A stretch of DNA of 64,000 nt, from contig NZ_BCMZ01000001.1 in NCBI RefSeq assembly GCF_001485535.1, forward strand, positions 1,488,001 through 1,552,000, in the 5' to 3' direction. The position numbers and the translations under genes are program-made. The notes under the pieces were generated by a model that had not been told where the DNA came from, did not search any database, and saw only the letters and a program-made list of their open reading frames with translations. Source of the stretch: Halobacterium sp. CBA1132 (GTDB lineage Archaea; Halobacteriota; Halobacteria; Halobacteriales; Halobacteriaceae). Positions within the stretch are counted from its first letter, which is position 1, and each line of letters begins with the position of its first letter. Positions 1 through 7,548 of the stretch are shown here, in pieces.

Positions 1-706
1 CGAGGTACTCGCCGATTTCGTCGTCGGTCAGCTCGATGAACGCGCCCGTCTCGGCGTCGATGGTGGCGACGCCGACGCCCTCCGGCTGGAGGGACTCCCG
101 AATCTCGCCGAGCGCGCGGAGCGCGAGTTCGACGCCCTCGTCGAGGGGGAGCGACTCGTCGTAGTGGTCTTCGAGGAAGCCCTGCACGGTCGAGCGGTCC
201 TCGCCGATGGCGATGGCCTTCCACTCGTACGGCGTCCCGGAGGGGTCCGTCTCGAAGAGGCGGGGTTCGCCGTCCGTGACGCCGCCGATGAGCAGCGCGA
301 CGCCGAACGGGCGCGCGCCGCCGACCTGCGTGTACTGCTGGATGTGGTCGGTGATGTCCTTCGTCAGCGTCTCCACGCCGATGGGCTGGTCGTAGCGCAC
401 GCGCTCGACCTGGGCGTCGCGACGCGCGAAGTCGATGAGCTGGCGGGCGTCGGCGACGTGGCCAGCGCTCGCGATGCCGACGTGGTTGTCCGCCTTGTGA
501 ATCTTCTCGACGGACGCCTCCTCCATCAGCGGCGAACTGATGCGCTTGTCGACGAGGAGGACGACGCCGCCGTCCGTGCGCACGCCGATGCTGGGCGTCC
601 CTCGCTTGACGGCCTCCCGGGCGTACTCCACCTGGTAGAGGCGGCCGTCCGGCGAGAAAATCGTGATACCGCGGTCGTAGGCCTGCTGTTGGTTCTGTCC
701 TTGCAT
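1..706 (-). CDS. psmA: Proteasome subunit alpha (3' end cut by window edge)
   Basis: Alpha subunit of the archaeal 20S proteasome; alpha rings cap the barrel and gate entry to the beta proteolytic chamber in the cytoplasm. The protein starts MQGQNQQQAYDRGITIFSP and continues with the alpha-family N-terminal gate helix and the DGRLYQVEYAREAVKRG signature near residues 20-36, then IGVRTDGGVVLLVDKR and the GGARPFGVALLIGG segment, all typical of the family. About 235 residues are visible and the C-terminus lies beyond position 1. The ATG (704-706) is two bases after the rnp2 stop, so the pair is almost certainly co-transcribed, as in the conserved archaeal RNase P-proteasome superoperon. Assignment is secure. 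Confidence 0.97.
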   Translation of the reverse strand, partial: MQGQNQQQAYDRGITIFSPDGRLYQVEYAREAVKRGTPSIGVRTDGGVVLLVDKRISSPLMEEASVEKIHKADNHVGIASAGHVADARQLIDFARRDAQVERVRYDQPIGVETLTKDITDHIQQYTQVGGARPFGVALLIGGVTDGEPRLFETDPSGTPYEWKAIAIGEDRSTVQGFLEDHYDESLPLDEGVELALRALGEIRESLQPEGVGVATIDAETGAFIELTDDEIGEYL

Positions 707-708
707 GG

Positions 709-1185
709 TTAGCAGTCGAGGTCCGTCGCGCCCACGAACCCGTCCTCGGACTCGATGTCGACGAGGTCACCTCGGCTGACTGCCGGGCGGGTGTCGCCCG
801 CGAACGCGACGCTGGCTTCGGCTGCGGATTCACCCGGCCGTCCTAAATACTTTTCCTCAGCGGCGCGTATCGTGCCGGAGACGCCGCATACCGCCACCCT
901 GACAGCGTCACCGCGCACGTCGTCGACGCACGCCAGCGCCGCCCGCCCGCGCTCGACTTCGCCGTGGCGGACGCGGACGAGCGCGTCGCCGCTGCCGTCC
1001 GCGAACGAGAACTGCAGCACGCGCAGGTCGGCGTCCGCGCTGCCGGTGTCCCCGTAGAGGTTCTGCGCGGCGAACCAGACGCTGCGCTGGAAGTCGCCCT
1101 GTGAGACGTCGGCGTCGGGCCACGCCTCCAGGTCGACGGCGAGGTAGCGCCACCGCGGCCGGAGGTGCTTCGGGAGGTGTTTCAC
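709..1185 (-). CDS. rnp2: Ribonuclease P protein component 2 (Pop5)
   Basis: Pop5-family protein subunit of RNase P, which with Rpp30 helps the catalytic RNA remove 5' leaders from pre-tRNA. The 158-residue product starts with a GTG codon and reads VKHLPKHLRPRWRYLAV, the usual haloarchaeal Pop5 start, followed by an RRM-like alpha/beta fold ending in the conserved KYLG segment near residue 118. Longer in-frame readings upstream run into non-family sequence, so GTG at 1183-1185 is preferred. It is directly followed by psmA. Upstream, the usual neighbour (methyltransferase/rnp3) is pushed away by about 675 bases of inserted non-coding DNA, which may give this pair its own promoter; a TATA-like patch lies at 1249-1256 on the minus strand. 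Confidence 0.93.
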   Translation of the reverse strand: MKHLPKHLRPRWRYLAVDLEAWPDADVSQGDFQRSVWFAAQNLYGDTGSADADLRVLQFSFADGSGDALVRVRHGEVERGRAALACVDDVRGDAVRVAVCGVSGTIRAAEEKYLGRPGESAAEASVAFAGDTRPAVSRGDLVDIESEDGFVGATDLDC

Positions 1186-1337
1186 TGTATTAGATTCATA
1201 CGGCGGGCATTTGGTCGTTTCGTACAACGGCGTCGGGCTGTTTGACCGTTTATATGCTTCCAGCATGAATGGCAGGCTAAGCCGTGGCCGAGAGGTCGCG
1301 GCGAAAAGACCCACCGCCAGTCGAAGTTGGGGGGCTC

Positions 1338-1357
1338 GCCTGCAACCCTTGACCAGG
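1338..1357 (-). repeat. Inverted, partly diverged copy of the 53-bp repeat
   Basis: The 20 bases here are the exact reverse complement of the first part (CTGGTCAAGGGTTGCAGGCG) of the repeat at 1686 and 1801. On the minus strand the similarity continues weakly past the 20-mer (a GCCCC block, then a T-rich end near 1305). Next to it, 1361-1381 forms a perfect 7-bp hairpin (AGCGTCC/GGACGCT). Transcripts of this copy and of the other two would be complementary over 20 bases. Confidence 0.8.
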
Positions 1358-1404
1358 TGCAGCGTCCTCCCGGTGGACGCTGAGTGGTGGGCATCAATTC
1401 GAAG

Positions 1405-1578
1405 ATGCCTACTGCAAAGCACGGGGACGAACGTTCCCGACGGCGGTGGGCAGTCGACATCACGCTCCGGTGTCCCTCACCGTGGGACGTACTGGAGACG
1501 GCGACGCGGACACTCAAGGCAGCGTACTGGCTGTTGAGAGTTGTCCTCGTCCTGTACGCATTCGGTGCGTACCTCTGA
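1405..1578 (+). CDS. Hypothetical small protein with one membrane helix (57 aa)
   Basis: Unrecognised. The frame starts at an ATG and encodes a basic N-terminal half (MPTAKHGDERSRRRWAVD) followed by a hydrophobic C-terminal helix, roughly residues 37-57 (AYWLLRVVLVLYAFGAYL). It lies inside the MITE-like insertion and has no clear Shine-Dalgarno site. Its composition (Arg-rich then hydrophobic) could be a real small membrane protein carried by the element or chance in GC-rich DNA. An earlier in-frame ATG at 1384 would add seven residues. Low confidence; conservation of the frame in other copies of the element would be the test. Confidence 0.3.
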   Translation: MPTAKHGDERSRRRWAVDITLRCPSPWDVLETATRTLKAAYWLLRVVLVLYAFGAYL

Positions 1579-1685
1579 GCGACTGTCCATCTGGAGTATC
1601 GGCGCGAAACCGAACGGGGCTTTGCCCCTTTCGAGCGCTGCGAATTACGTCCAATAGAATTTTAAGACGCGACGGTGTACTATTA

Positions 1686-1738
1686 ACTGGTCAAGGGTTG
1701 CAGGCGGGCCCCAGCGTTGATCCCGCCGTATTTTAGAT
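1686..1738 (+). repeat. 53-bp direct repeat, copy 1
   Basis: Identical over 53 bases to 1801-1853. It contains a GGCGGG/CCCGCC hairpin with a 13-base loop followed by GTATTTTAGA, which resembles a terminator. A TATA-like patch (ATTTTAAG, 1659-1666) lies about 24 bases upstream, so the repeat could be a short transcript. It may equally be the right end of the surrounding mobile element, duplicated. Confidence 0.85.
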
Positions 1739-1800
1739 GGCTAATCAGCTACTGCAGTCGCGACGCCGACACTTTTATTTCGGAGACGAACAGAGTAGTC

Positions 1801-1853
1801 ACTGGTCAAGGGTTGCAGGCGGGCCCCAGCGTTGATCCCGCCGTATTTTAGAT
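1801..1853 (+). repeat. 53-bp direct repeat, copy 2
   Basis: Second exact copy, offset 115 bases from the first. It too is preceded by a TATA-like patch (CTTTTATT, 1772-1779) at about 26 bases, although the DNA between patch and repeat differs from copy 1. Its hairpin plus T-run ends a few bases before the 3' end of the convergent methyltransferase gene. Its CCCGCCGTAT forms the right arm of the element's inverted repeat. Confidence 0.85.
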
Positions 1854-1863
1854 TCCGTAGTTC

Positions 1864-2526
1864 CTACTGTGGTTGTTGTCGCTCCGCGACGAGCACGCCG
1901 ACCTGCTCGTGGACCATCTCGACGGCGGTGAGCGCGTACCCCTCGTCCGTGAACGCGTCCGCGAGCACGCCTACCGTCGCGGGGTCGTCCACCTCGGGAC
2001 TGTAGAACGGCTCCTCAGGGTCCGGCTCGCCAAAGAACATCACGTCCCCGAGCACGATTCGCCGCGGCCCGAGGCCCGCGATGACGGAGATGGCCTCGCG
2101 CTTCTCCGCGTCGCTGAGGTGGTGCATCGCGAAGTTCGAGGTCACGATGTCGACGCTCGCATCGCGAGCGTCTGCACGGGGCGGCTCCGCCGACCCGGCG
2201 TCCACATCCCCGTCGAAGTTCGGCTCGCGGAACTGGCCCTCGCCGAATTCGACGTTCTCGAAGCCTCGCTCGTCGGCTTTGCGCCGCGCCTCGTCCATCA
2301 TCCCCTCGCTGATGTCGCGACCCACGACTCGACCCGCGTCCTCGGCGAGGCCGAGCGCGATGGCACCCGTCCCACACCCCAAGTCGAGGACGGTGTCGTC
2401 GCTGTCGGGCGCAGCGTGTTCGAGGACGAGCGCGACGCACTCGTTGTACTCCGCGGACTTCTCGTCGTCGTAGCTGGCCGCGAGTTCGTCGAAGCGCGCG
2501 GCGTGCTCGTCAACCGTCTTCTTCAT
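1864..2526 (-). CDS. Class I SAM-dependent methyltransferase
   Basis: Cytoplasmic Rossmann-fold methyltransferase of 220 residues, substrate unknown. The SAM-binding motif VLDLGCGTGAIALG lies at residues 46-59, an acidic motif-II position follows near residue 71, and NFAMHHLSDAEK near 131-142 is typical of UbiE/Methyltransf_11 proteins. The start ATG at 2524-2526 overlaps the end of rnp3 by 17 bases, so the two are translationally linked; this gene commonly sits between rnp3 and rnp2 in haloarchaea. I infer an RNA or tRNA-processing link from context only. Residues about 108-125 (AGSAEPPRADARDAS) are an in-frame palindromic insertion between the normally adjacent D-V-D and VDIVTSNF segments. 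Confidence 0.88.
   Translation of the reverse strand: MKKTVDEHAARFDELAASYDDEKSAEYNECVALVLEHAAPDSDDTVLDLGCGTGAIALGLAEDAGRVVGRDISEGMMDEARRKADERGFENVEFGEGQFREPNFDGDVDAGSAEPPRADARDASVDIVTSNFAMHHLSDAEKREAISVIAGLGPRRIVLGDVMFFGEPDPEEPFYSPEVDDPATVGVLADAFTDEGYALTAVEMVHEQVGVLVAERQQPQ
2152..2191. repeat. In-frame palindromic insertion in the methyltransferase
   Basis: Two perfect hairpins sit side by side inside the coding sequence: GACGCTCGC/GCGAGCGTC with a 3-base loop (2152-2172) and GGCGG/CCGCC with a 2-base loop (2180-2191). They encode a hydrophilic loop of about 17 residues, flanked on both sides by Val-Asp codons, as if the insertion duplicated its target. The frame is kept. Confidence 0.7.
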
Positions 2527-3214
2527 ACCTGCCACGTTCGACGCCCTCCGCAATGAACTCCTCGGACGTCCGGTGGCGGTTGCGTTCGGCGAGTTCGCCC
2601 CACGCCGCCAGCCCCTGCCGAATCTGGTCGCGCTCGAACCCGACTTCCTCGCCGACGGCGAGCAGTTCGCGGGGCCCGCGTAAGTGGAGGTGCGACTCGG
2701 GGTCGGCGCTCACGACGTACGGCGCGTCGTAGTGGTCGACGAGTTCGCGGAGTTTCCGCAGGCCGCGCAGCGCCTGCACGCGCTCTCCGCCGCTGGCGCG
2801 CAACACCGCTGAGAAGTCGAACTCCACGTGGACGGCGTTGCGCTTGGCAGCCTTCACGACGACGTGATTCACGTCGCCGCTCCCGCGCATCGGCCCCGCC
2901 AGCACGTCCGCTCGCGGTGACTCCGCGACGAATCGGTTCAATTCGGGCGTGCCGCCGCGCACCGACAGCACCGTCGCTTGGTCGCGCAGACTGCCGATGG
3001 CGCCGCTCGCCTGCGACGTGTCCTCGGCGTCGAGTTCGACGCCCGACACCACGTCGATGCCGTACTCCTCGGCGACGCCCTCGTAATCGACGTCCGGGCG
3101 GGCGTCCGAACGGCTCCGCACCACCACGCCGTCGTAGCCGACGCTCGCGGCTGTCGCGGCGAACCGCGCGACGGTGCTGTCGCCGTCCGGGTGCGCGTGA
3201 ACGGCCTCGTACAC
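2510..3214 (-). CDS. rnp3: Ribonuclease P protein component 3 (Rpp30)
   Basis: Rpp30/RNase P subunit p30, a TIM-barrel (PHP-like) protein that pairs with Pop5 to activate RNase P RNA. The 234-residue product begins VYEAVHAHPDGDS and shows family segments GYDGVVVRSRSD (residues about 27-38), GVELDAED and, near residue 110, RGSGDVNHVVVKAAKRNAVHVEFDF, followed by the C-terminal helices that bind Pop5 in other archaea. GTG at 3212-3214 is chosen because a TATA-like patch (CGTTTTTACG, 3237-3246) lies 27 bases upstream, which fits a leaderless transcript, and longer frames give non-family sequence. The 3' end overlaps the methyltransferase start, forming an operon. Confidence 0.93.
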   Translation of the reverse strand: MYEAVHAHPDGDSTVARFAATAASVGYDGVVVRSRSDARPDVDYEGVAEEYGIDVVSGVELDAEDTSQASGAIGSLRDQATVLSVRGGTPELNRFVAESPRADVLAGPMRGSGDVNHVVVKAAKRNAVHVEFDFSAVLRASGGERVQALRGLRKLRELVDHYDAPYVVSADPESHLHLRGPRELLAVGEEVGFERDQIRQGLAAWGELAERNRHRTSEEFIAEGVERGRYEEDG

Positions 3215-3264
3215 GACCGTTCGTTCTCGGTCGGCGCGTAAAAACGCGTGCGTTCGCCGGCGGC

Positions 3265-4821
3265 TCAGTACGCGAACACGTCCCACGTCCACTCGGCGAG
3301 CGACCGCGACCCGAGCGCGTCGGGCCGACGCGCGTCCACGCCAGCACCCGTCTCGACGGTGTAACTGAGGTTCCGGACGAACCGGTTGCCGTCGACGGTG
3401 GCGTTTAGGCGCGCTCGCCCACCGAGGACGACGCCCCGGCCGGCGTCGACGCGCATTCGCACCCACGCCGTCTCCGCGGTCACGTTCTCTGCACGGGTTC
3501 CGTGGAGCGCGGCGAACACTTCTTCCCCGCCGGTCAGTTCGACCGTCCGCGTGGCGTTCACGGCTGCTCGTATCGTCCACGAACCGGTTCGGGGCGCGGG
3601 AAGCCCGTAGCCCGCGCCGACGCCGTCCGTGACCGTGTACTCGTCGGTGGCCTCCCAGTACCCCGGGAGTGCGCGCGCGGCGTCGCCGTCGACCCGAAAC
3701 GAACCGAGACTGAAGACGTCCGACGAGTAGCCGCGCAAGCGGTAGGTGACGCCGCTGTCGGCGTACCCGACGGCTGTTCGGTCGTCGCGTTCGAGGGACG
3801 CGCGGAACTGGCGCGCGGAGCGCTCGACGGCGGCCGTCGCGACGACCTCCTCAGGGCCGCGGCGCTCGGTGACGACGATTCGATGGTCGAGCGCCGCTGT
3901 GTGGTCGAGCGCCGCCGCGTACGCACTCGTCGCGTCCGCCGGAAGCGTCGTTGCGGCGTCTCCCGGAGTGCCGGGGCGCGTCTCGGTCACGCGGACCGCG
4001 CTCGCGCCAGCGACCAGCGCCGCGACGAGGAGCGCCGCGACGGCGACCCGCCGGAACGGAACTGGACGCGGTTGGCGTGACCGAGTGGCGGCCAGCGCGA
4101 CGTGCGCCGGGTAGACGAAGACGCCGAGGAGGACGAGGAGGACGGCGACACCACCCGCCGTCGCGAGGGCTGCGAGGCGCGCCGCTTCCTGCGTCGCGTA
4201 TGCCTCGGGTACGAGCAGCGTGGCGGCGAAGACTGCGGCCGCGAGGAGCGCGCACGCGAGGTACAGGCCGAGCGCGGGCCGGGTCCGTCGTCGGTCGTAG
4301 AGTGCTCGGAGCGGCGCGGTGGCTGCGGCGCGAACGCCGTCACCCGCGACGGCGCGTTCGACGGTGGGCGCGAGCAATCCCCACGCGACGAAGGCGCCCG
4401 CGGCGACGCCGGCCAGCGGTGCGACGTGGACCGTCGTCGTCGAGACAGACCCGCCCGTTGCGTACACTGCGGCCCGTAGCGGCGTGTCCACGAGGAGGAA
4501 CGCGGCGGTGCCGAGTGCGAGCGCGACGACGTGGCCGGCGACGGCGACAGCGACGAGCAGCGGGCCGCGTTCGCGGAGCGTCTCGCCGACGGTCCACTGC
4601 AACGGTTCGTCGGGTGCGGCGACGGCGGAGCGTACTGTCGGCGCGGCCGCGCCGAGCACACCGAGCGCGACGACGGGCGGGAGGGCGACGGCCAGCACCG
4701 GGTGGACGGCGGCGAACGCGAGGCGAACGACGGCCTCACAGGCCAGCGTCGTGCCCGCGAGTGCGAACACGCGCGGTCGGTTCAGGGCGACGTGGAGGGC
4801 GTCGCGGAGCGTGGGAGCCAT
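3265..4821 (-). CDS. Uncharacterised integral membrane protein with extracytoplasmic C-terminal domain
   Basis: Function unknown. The 518-residue protein has about seven or eight hydrophobic helices in its first 290 residues (for example around 15-60, 88-120, 140-160, 185-235 and 265-285), followed by a roughly 230-residue polar domain rich in beta-type segments and Asn-Xaa-Thr sites (NATRT, NVTAE, NATVD), which suggests it faces outside and may be glycosylated. The pattern is like haloarchaeal proteins with a permease-like core plus a lipoprotein-like sensor domain. It starts at ATG 4819-4821 with an A-rich patch at about -28 (4846-4852). It is followed on the same strand by rnp3, 50 bases away, with its own promoter, so a functional link is unlikely. 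Confidence 0.8.
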   Translation of the reverse strand: MAPTLRDALHVALNRPRVFALAGTTLACEAVVRLAFAAVHPVLAVALPPVVALGVLGAAAPTVRSAVAAPDEPLQWTVGETLRERGPLLVAVAVAGHVVALALGTAAFLLVDTPLRAAVYATGGSVSTTTVHVAPLAGVAAGAFVAWGLLAPTVERAVAGDGVRAAATAPLRALYDRRRTRPALGLYLACALLAAAVFAATLLVPEAYATQEAARLAALATAGGVAVLLVLLGVFVYPAHVALAATRSRQPRPVPFRRVAVAALLVAALVAGASAVRVTETRPGTPGDAATTLPADATSAYAAALDHTAALDHRIVVTERRGPEEVVATAAVERSARQFRASLERDDRTAVGYADSGVTYRLRGYSSDVFSLGSFRVDGDAARALPGYWEATDEYTVTDGVGAGYGLPAPRTGSWTIRAAVNATRTVELTGGEEVFAALHGTRAENVTAETAWVRMRVDAGRGVVLGGRARLNATVDGNRFVRNLSYTVETGAGVDARRPDALGSRSLAEWTWDVFAY

Positions 4822-4868
4822 CGTCGCCGGCTAGCGACCACGGCGGGAAAAAGACGGTTGGTGGAGCG

Positions 4869-5288
4869 CTACGACAGCGCTTCGCGGGCGTTCTCGACGG
4901 CCGCTTCCTTCTTCGCGGGGTAGGCTTCGACTTTCGCGCGCAGGGCGATGCCGTCGCCGAGTCGGGCGTCGCCGAGGAACGCCTCCTGTTTGTCGAGGTG
5001 GACGAACAGCGAGCAGTTGTCGTCGACGCGCTGGTCGAGTTCCTCGCGGATGCGCTCGATGTCGGCGCCGTCGCGGAGTTGGCCGAGGACGTGGCGCATC
5101 TCGTCGGCGCGCTCGACGCGCGCGGACAGCACGACGATGCGGTCGCCGAGGTGGCCCTCGCTTTCGGCGCGTTCGAGTTCGACGTCGTCGGGGAGGAAGT
5201 GGCCGAGCGCGTCGGCGACGCGGACCTCGTCCTCCGTGCCGTAGCAGAACGCCCGGAGGTCGACGTAGTGGAACGGAACCTCGCTCAT
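4869..5288 (-). CDS. RNA-binding protein of the archaeal exosome-associated COG1325 family
   Basis: A 139-residue cytoplasmic protein (starts MSEVPFHYVDLRAFCYGTE) of the archaeal COG1325 family, described as a predicted exosome-linked RNA-binding protein. The HYVDLRAFCYGTEDE opening, the LPDDVELERAESEGHLGD segment and the closing KVEAYPAKKEAAVENAREAL are characteristic. The length matches the family. A TATA-like patch (GGTAAAAGC, minus strand near 5312-5320) lies 27 bases upstream of the ATG, indicating its own leaderless transcript. The nearby RNase P genes make an RNA role plausible, but the substrate is not known from the sequence. Confidence 0.8.
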   Translation of the reverse strand: MSEVPFHYVDLRAFCYGTEDEVRVADALGHFLPDDVELERAESEGHLGDRIVVLSARVERADEMRHVLGQLRDGADIERIREELDQRVDDNCSLFVHLDKQEAFLGDARLGDGIALRAKVEAYPAKKEAAVENAREALS

Positions 5289-5338
5289 TACGCCGCCGTA
5301 GGACGGCCGGCGGTAAAAGCGTCGCTACTGGCGGTCGG

Positions 5339-6307
5339 CTAGTCGGCTCGCGGAGGTTCGGGCAGGTACGTCGCGGCGACTTCCGCGACGCGCTTCGCGC
5401 CGTTCGCGTGCGGGTCGGGCGCTCGGACGCTGTCGAGGAGCGCCTCGACGCCCGCAATCGAGTCCGCGGCGTAGAAGCCGGGGGTGTCCGCGAGCGCGTC
5501 GACGACGCCGCGCTGTTCTGACGTCGCCGGCAATACGATGGTCGGCGTGCCGGCGACGGCGGCCTCCATCACGGTGGAGTAGCCGCTGCAGATGACGAGG
5601 TTCGCGCCCGCGATGAACGGCTGGAGGGACTCCTGTAGCTCCCAGTCGTCGCCGCCGACGAGCGTCACGTCCCGGCCGCGCGCTTCCAGCGCGTCCGCGA
5701 GTCGGTCGGGGTCGACGCTGAACTCGCTCGGAACGACGAGCACGTCGACGTCCGCTTCGGGCGCGCCGCCGGCGGGCGCCATCGGCGGGACGCCGTCGGC
5801 GCCCGGAATCGAGGGGTCGCCGTCCCAGACTTTCGGCACGAGGAACTGCTCGGCGCCGCGGCGCGCGACGCGGTTGCGGACCCACGCGCCGACGCGCTCG
5901 ACGGGGTTCGCGTAGAAGTCCGCGGGGTCGTGCGAGAGGTAGACGTAGCGCTGGCCGTGCAGTGACGCGGCGATTGCCGCGGAGATGTCGTCGGTGACGA
6001 GCAACGCGGGTGCTTCGCGGTCGAACCACTCGCGGTACTGGCTGATTCGCTCGTAGATTGCGGGGCCGCTGTGCTTCAGCACGTCGAGGAGGCCGCCGCC
6101 CTGAAAGTCCCCGACGAAGTCGAGGTCGCGGGGCTCGAACTCGGTGTAGCCGTTCGCCTCGACGAACTTCGTCCCGGGGCCGCCGCCCGCCAGCACCACG
6201 TCGTAGCCGGCGCCTTCCAGTTCCTCGACGACCGCCAGCATCCGGGTCGCGTGGCCGGCGCCCTCGCAGTAGTGGGCGACGGCGACTTTCGGGGGCGTCC
6301 CGCTCAT
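5339..6307 (-). CDS. Glycosyltransferase, GT28/MurG-like (GT-B fold)
   Basis: Transfers a sugar from a nucleotide donor to a lipid or glycan acceptor at the inner face of the membrane. The 322-residue protein has the two-domain GT-B layout: an N-terminal acceptor domain with HYCEGAGHATRML (residues 12-24, the Gly-rich His loop of MurG/MGT enzymes), and a C-terminal donor domain with GANLVICSGYSTVMEAAVAGTPTIVLP near 245-271, the family's nucleotide-sugar signature. The ATG at 6305-6307 has a TATA box (GGTATAAAAC, 6345-6354) about 43 bases upstream, leaving a short leader. Followed by a flippase-like protein and two AlkP-fold enzymes upstream, it suggests a cell-surface glycolipid or glycan locus. 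Confidence 0.85.
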   Translation of the reverse strand: MSGTPPKVAVAHYCEGAGHATRMLAVVEELEGAGYDVVLAGGGPGTKFVEANGYTEFEPRDLDFVGDFQGGGLLDVLKHSGPAIYERISQYREWFDREAPALLVTDDISAAIAASLHGQRYVYLSHDPADFYANPVERVGAWVRNRVARRGAEQFLVPKVWDGDPSIPGADGVPPMAPAGGAPEADVDVLVVPSEFSVDPDRLADALEARGRDVTLVGGDDWELQESLQPFIAGANLVICSGYSTVMEAAVAGTPTIVLPATSEQRGVVDALADTPGFYAADSIAGVEALLDSVRAPDPHANGAKRVAEVAATYLPEPPRAD

Positions 6308-6372
6308 GTCGCGGTCACGTGTGCGTCTACGTCAGTGCGCGAGCGGTATAAAACGCTCCGGACGCGGGCGGT

Positions 6373-7386
6373 TCACGACCGGACGCCGAGTGCGCTGGTG
6401 GCGGCGGCGCCGACGCTGGTCGTCAGGAGGTAGCCGCCGACGCTGTGAATCGTGACGACCGCCGCAATCGTCGGCGCGCTCACCGCCGTCAGCAGCGTGA
6501 GCAGCGTGACGTTGATGGCTTCCGTGCCGCCGAGCCCGCCGGGAGTCGGGAGCGCGGAGCCGACCTTCCCGAGCGGCAACACGAAGAAGGGGACGTAAAT
6601 CGGGACGAACGAGTCGAGTGCGAGGAACGTGACCCAGAGCCCGAGGGCTTGGAACGCCCAGCCGAGCGCCGAGCAGCCGAGCGCGGCGACGAGTCGCTCC
6701 CGGGAGACGGCGACCCGGCCGACGGCGTCCGTGAACCCACGCAGTCGCGCGGCGAGGTCGTCGGCGTCGGGCAGGGAGACGCGGGGAATCGCGCCGACGA
6801 CGCGGTGGAGGACCGCCGCGACCGTCCCGCCAACGCGTCCGCGAATCGCCGTCCGGTAGCGCCACACGACCGCCGCGACGATGGGGAGAACGACGGCCGC
6901 CGCGAGCACGCCCAGCGGCAGCAAGCCGAGTTCGCCGCCCGTCTGGGTGGTGACGTAGTAGAGCGAGCCGACCGCCGCGAACGCCAGCGACGGCACGACG
7001 TTGATGGCATCGAGGCTGGTGATGGACGCGAGTCCCACCTCGTAGTCCGTGTCTGCGGTCTTCGACAGCAGCCACGCGGTCACGGGCTCGCCACCGGCCT
7101 GCCCGAACGGCGTGACGTGGTTCGCGAACGCGCCCGCGGCGTTCACGAGGACTGTGGTGTGGAGGGGGAGCCGGATGTCGAGCGCGCGCAGGACGTTCCA
7201 GAGCGCGAGTCCCCACGAGACGTTCCACAGCAGTATCGTGCCCGCGACGCCCGCGAGCAACACCGGGTCCGCGGAGCGAGCCGCCGCGAACACCTCGCGG
7301 GCGTCCACGACCCAGAACATGACCGCGAACACGAGCGCTGCGCCCGCGAGTCCGGCCACCGTCGCCAGCAGGTCCTCTCGCTGCAC
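6373..7386 (-). CDS. Flippase-like membrane protein (lysylphosphatidylglycerol synthase TM/UPF0104 family)
   Basis: A 337-residue integral membrane protein of the UPF0104/LPG-synthase TM family, implicated in moving or modifying lipids and lipid-linked intermediates. It has about eight membrane helices and the family landmarks NAAGAFANHVTPFGQAGGEP near residue 75-94 and LPLGKVGSALPTPGGLGGTEA near 275-295, both of which line the predicted substrate pocket. GTG at 7384-7386 is chosen as start since an A/T-rich patch (GGATTGATTC) lies about 27 bases upstream; a very long reading frame beyond it is antisense to the next gene and is not real. Divergent from the AlkP gene pair, with 162 bases of shared promoter space. 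Probably works with the glycosyltransferase downstream. Confidence 0.85.
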   Translation of the reverse strand: MQREDLLATVAGLAGAALVFAVMFWVVDAREVFAAARSADPVLLAGVAGTILLWNVSWGLALWNVLRALDIRLPLHTTVLVNAAGAFANHVTPFGQAGGEPVTAWLLSKTADTDYEVGLASITSLDAINVVPSLAFAAVGSLYYVTTQTGGELGLLPLGVLAAAVVLPIVAAVVWRYRTAIRGRVGGTVAAVLHRVVGAIPRVSLPDADDLAARLRGFTDAVGRVAVSRERLVAALGCSALGWAFQALGLWVTFLALDSFVPIYVPFFVLPLGKVGSALPTPGGLGGTEAINVTLLTLLTAVSAPTIAAVVTIHSVGGYLLTTSVGAAATSALGVRS

Positions 7387-7548
7387 GCCTCCGACTGGCG
7401 GGCGGGCGTGAATCAATCCATCGAATCCCGCGGGTGACCACCGAACCGTCGTGTTGCCCCGCGAATAGGAGGTTTTTTCTCCGCGCGTCACGACCGGCTC
7501 ACCGAGTACCGCTCCCCGAAATGTTCGAGAAGACGACCACAGCCGCCG

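Larger units (their letters stand above)
1190..1855. mobile_element. MITE-like insertion with short TIRs and an 8-bp flanking direct repeat
   Basis: This stretch separates the normally contiguous RNase P/proteasome genes. Its inner boundaries are a perfect 10-base inverted repeat, ATACGGCGGG at 1198-1207 and CCCGCCGTAT at 1837-1846. Directly outside lie two copies of TTAGATTC, at 1190-1197 and 1848-1855, which reads like an 8-base target-site duplication. No transposase is encoded. Inside are a doubled 53-base repeat, an inverted 20-base copy of its left part, and one small open frame. An 8-base duplication is known for the IS1595 and IS66 families, but I cannot assign this element. The short TIR and the presence of TTTTAGAT also at the end of the inner repeat copy (1731-1738) leave some doubt. 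Confidence 0.55.

Noticed and set aside
1338-1707. A shorter transposon bounded by the 20-base inverted pair
   Set aside because: Similarity continues outside the 20-mers on both sides, so these are inverted copies of a longer repeat and not element ends.
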